A DNA stretch of 64,000 nt, taken from NCBI GenBank assembly GCA_934096295.1, contig CAKOLL010000004.1, positions 76,374-140,373 on the forward strand, in the 5' to 3' direction. A model generated the notes under the pieces. The model saw only the letters and a list, made by a program, of their open reading frames with translations, was not told the origin of the DNA and did no database searches. This document shows, piece after piece, positions 62,211-64,000 of the stretch. Position numbers and translations under genes: made by a program. Positions within the stretch are counted from its first letter, which is position 1, and each line of letters starts with the position of its first letter. The DNA is from an uncultured Bacilli bacterium (GTDB taxonomy: Bacteria > Bacillota_I > Bacilli_A > RF39 > UBA660).

Positions 62211-62923
62211 ATCCTTATATCACCATCACCGATGCTTATGTTATAATCTAATTCTTCATCAACAAAGTTTTTCAATTTTTGCTTCATACCTAGCATTAAA
62301 GTGACATCACTTGTTAAATCAGGGGTATATTCCTCAAAGTGCATATTTTCAAATTCGGTATGTTCATTATCTAAAAATCTAGAATATCGAAGTCCAACTT
62401 TACCATCCATGATAATTAAATCACAAAAGAAGTTTCCATCTTCAAAAGTTGCTAAATCATAATAGTCCTCATAATCTAAATCTTCTGCACTAACAACTAT
62501 TTTTTCTAAGTCAGCAAGATTTCTATTACAATTAAATTTACAATTATAATTAGCATCTAAATATCTAGGAAAATTCTTTTTAATTACATTTAAGGCATAT
62601 TCAGTAGCTTTATCATAATCGCCATTATTAAAATATTTAGCAGAATGATATGCTTTACTATCAAACGAGTTATTGTTATCAGAGCAATTCCTATCAGCAA
62701 TGACAACCATTATTTGATTTGAATTTCTACACATACAAGACCAAATACATAAATCATCCTCAACCTCATTGTCTGCATACATAATCAATTGTAGTCCTTG
62801 TTCTCTACAATTATTAAATACATTATAATAACCATTGAATGATGGATTTAATTTTGTTAATTTACTTTCTAAAACTTCAAAGAACTTTTTACTCAACTCA
62901 AAACTTTTGTTTTTTTCAAACAA
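62207..62923 (-). CDS. hypothetical protein of the mobile element
   Basis: The 238-residue product starts at TTG 62923 with GGAGG eight bases upstream. It contains FNNCREQGLQLIMYADNEVE, a Cys pair in WSCMCRN, and SAEDLDYEDYYDLATFEDGN. It is coupled to the ART-like gene by a 4-base overlap, so it could be its immunity or carrier protein, by position only. No family recognised. Confidence 0.55.
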   Translation of the reverse strand: MFEKNKSFELSKKFFEVLESKLTKLNPSFNGYYNVFNNCREQGLQLIMYADNEVEDDLCIWSCMCRNSNQIMVVIADRNCSDNNNSFDSKAYHSAKYFNNGDYDKATEYALNVIKKNFPRYLDANYNCKFNCNRNLADLEKIVVSAEDLDYEDYYDLATFEDGNFFCDLIIMDGKVGLRYSRFLDNEHTEFENMHFEEYTPDLTSDVTLMLGMKQKLKNFVDEELDYNISIGDGDIRI

Positions 62924-62936
62924 TACTTTATCCTCC

Positions 62937-63191
62937 TTATATACTTATACTATTTTTTTCTTCAATATCTTTATTTATGTCAACAACTTCAAATTTATCA
63001 ACACCATAGATTAAAGCAAGATTTCTACCGTCATCCCACAATACTCCAATCTGTCCTTCATCATCTATGTAATTAATTGTACCAAGAGTACCACTTGGAA
63101 CAGCATATGGATCGTCCATATAATCAAGTTTAACTCTTGTTCCTATTGGGTATTTACTTTTTATAAAATCTAATTTTTCTTTACTTATCAT
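62937..63191 (-). CDS. DUF4314 family protein
   Basis: The 84-residue product reads FIKSKYPIGTRVKLDYMDDP, then GTLGTINYIDDEGQIGVLWD and DGRNLALIYGVDKF, the conserved small beta-barrel of DUF4314, found mainly on conjugative elements of gut Bacillota. Typical length. AAGGAGGA precedes the ATG, and the start overlaps the tiny upstream gene by 4 bases. Confidence 0.85.
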   Translation of the reverse strand: MISKEKLDFIKSKYPIGTRVKLDYMDDPYAVPSGTLGTINYIDDEGQIGVLWDDGRNLALIYGVDKFEVVDINKDIEEKNSISI

Positions 63192-63325
63192 TTTAAATCC
63201 TCCTTATAATTTTCTTCTTCTCTAGAACACTTACTAGAGATTTTAATTGCACTATATAAAAAAAGTGATAGAGTTAGTTCTACCACAACAAATATTATAA
63301 ATATTATCCATTTCCAAATTTCCAA
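63188..63325 (-). CDS. 45-residue single-pass membrane protein
   Basis: TTG 63325 has AAGGAGG eight bases upstream and its TGA overlaps the next ATG (ATGA), both strong signs of translation. The peptide has one hydrophobic helix (IWKWIIFIIFVVVELTLSLF) and a charged tail. Too short for ordinary gene calling; part of the element's operon. Function unknown. Confidence 0.6.
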   Translation of the reverse strand: MEIWKWIIFIIFVVVELTLSLFLYSAIKISSKCSREEENYKEDLK

Positions 63326-63353
63326 TATTTTATCCTCCTTAAAATTATTCATT

Positions 63354-63384
63354 AAAAAAGATTAGTTATATTGCAAACTAATCT
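63354..63384 (-). terminator. terminator after the coupling-protein gene
   Basis: On the minus strand AGATTAGTT (63384-63376) pairs with AACTAATCT (63367-63359) and is followed by T6. The stem resembles the dispersed terminator at 7179 and 13296 but the loop differs. Confidence 0.8.
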
Positions 63385-63559
63385 ACATTGTCCTATACTA
63401 GCGACAACTCTCTTTGATCTTATATCCACCATTTATTCAGAAAGGAGGTGTGATACCGATCGGTCGAGTTAAATGGTTTAATATCAAGTATTATTCACTT
63501 GATAAATCAAGTATAACATATATGTCGAACTTTGTCGATAGTTTTTCAACTAAACCTAA

Positions 63560-64000
63560 TTATTCTAGTTCAATTTGTGTCTTTTTGTTTAAAGTTTTCT
63601 CTTTTCTAAACTCATCCAAGTTAAAACATACTATATCATATTTTTTAGATTTATTAGGAACATTGCACTTTTTAATCTTAATTGGATAGTTGCTGATAGG
63701 TACAATATGAGCTTTAATCGGATGCATCCTAGTTCTCATAAAGATTGACTCACCAAACTTGAATCTCATAAGTTCATCAGGCATCATTAACTCACGACCA
63801 ATTAAAGATTTATCATTAGAAATGTTATAATCTAATTGTTCTAATCTCGAAGAAGTAGATACACGAGAAGATGAAATAGTGTATTTACCTAAACGAGTAG
63901 ATATTTCTTTGGCAGTTTCATTGTCTGCTGTTAAAAGATAAACCCAATTAGTACAGTTAGATTTGATAGTACCTGTTTGTTCTTTATAAGTTTCTTTAAG
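63560..64000 (-). CDS. VirD4/TraG type IV coupling protein, C-terminal part
   Basis: The frame is open from the right edge to the TAA at 63560 (146 residues): SNCTNWVYLLTADNETAKEI, STRLGKYTISSSRV, then IGRELMMPDELMRFKFGESI. These are the closing blocks of TraG/VirD4 DNA-pumping ATPases, whose Walker motifs would lie beyond the edge. This marks the element as self-transmissible or derived from one. The C-terminal ~60 residues after HIVPISNYP are basic and lineage-specific. Confidence 0.85.
   Translation of the reverse strand, partial: LKETYKEQTGTIKSNCTNWVYLLTADNETAKEISTRLGKYTISSSRVSTSSRLEQLDYNISNDKSLIGRELMMPDELMRFKFGESIFMRTRMHPIKAHIVPISNYPIKIKKCNVPNKSKKYDIVCFNLDEFRKEKTLNKKTQIELE

Larger units (their letters stand above)
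58216..64000. mobile_element. left end of a conjugative or mobilisable element
   Basis: From a truncated gene at 58,215 to the right edge, the genes are typical cargo and maintenance functions of integrative conjugative elements: ArdC-like antirestriction protein, DUF4314, ART-like protein, many short genes with TATATAAGGAGG ribosome sites, and the C-terminus of a VirD4/TraG coupling protein at the edge. All but the first gene run leftward. No integrase is in the window, so the other end or the integrase lies to the right, or the boundary is only approximate. Confidence 0.6.

Noticed and set aside
63414..63689. Plus-strand frame with AAAGGAGG and GRVKWFN, like the start of a cold-shock protein
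   Set aside because: Only seven residues match, the rest is unrelated and antisense to the coupling-protein gene. At most a fragment; 63385-63559 otherwise holds nothing I can name.
1..64000. CRISPR array, tRNA or rRNA genes, riboswitches
   Set aside because: No regularly spaced repeats and no cloverleaf or rRNA signature were found by eye; no T-box leader was seen before gltX or cysS.

Overview
The window is A+T-rich DNA (about a quarter to 30% G+C by eye) from a low-GC Gram-positive bacterium. UGG encodes Trp, and UGA ends genes at many ATGA junctions, so the standard bacterial code applies. Strong AGGAGG-type ribosome sites, lipobox proteins with Lgt, UppS, a D,D-carboxypeptidase and a sortase-like tail point to a one-membrane, walled cell. 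An uncultured gut Bacilli lineage (RF39/Erysipelotrichia-like) is my guess; no rRNA or tRNA gene was seen to test it.

Layout. 1-16.8 kb is accessory and partly decaying: an HD/P-loop fusion protein, small lipoproteins, YbaK-like and DUF1697-like proteins, acetyltransferase and Nudix genes, and a 1514-residue protein coupled to a degenerate ProA-like protein. At least four genes here are broken. 16.9-20.4 kb holds three tandem paralogues with copied promoters and terminators. 20.4-31 kb is largely housekeeping: an RNase J-like protein, a single-strand binding protein, and a run mazE-mazF-gltX-(membrane protein)-cysS-dacA-uppS. 31.1-33.1 kb encodes a large surface protein whose last ~110 bases are about 61% G+C. 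33.3-38.7 kb has trxB, lgt, a candidate type I toxin-antitoxin locus and uvrA.

38.9-52.2 kb is a Tad/Flp-type pilus locus, nearly all on the minus strand: two secreted/anchored surface proteins, a pseudopilin-like protein, two CpaB-like proteins, the TadA ATPase, TadB and TadC, then a terminator with a promoter built into it, two tiny Cys-rich pilin-like proteins, two TadE-like proteins, a TadZ-like protein and two VirB2-like small membrane proteins. A Ser/Cys-rich membrane protein faces it on the plus strand. No prepilin peptidase or secretin gene is present in the locus.

52.3-58.2 kb carries a degenerate metallophosphoesterase, a three-gene operon of unknown function, an acetyltransferase-pyrophosphohydrolase fusion and a wall-anchored surface protein. 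From about 58.2 kb to the right edge lies one end of a conjugative element: a helix-turn-helix protein, a DUF4375-like protein, an ArdC-like metalloprotease, an ADP-ribosyltransferase-like protein, a DUF4314 protein and the C-terminus of a VirD4/TraG coupling protein. A gene truncated at 58,215 marks the probable junction.

The strongest candidates for new biology are the compact Tad system with its unusual pilins, the G+C-rich possibly diversified 3' end of the surface gene at 31.2 kb, the convergent small-RNA/peptide locus at 35.4-35.7 kb, and the giant protein plus pseudo-ProA pair at 7.7-13.2 kb.
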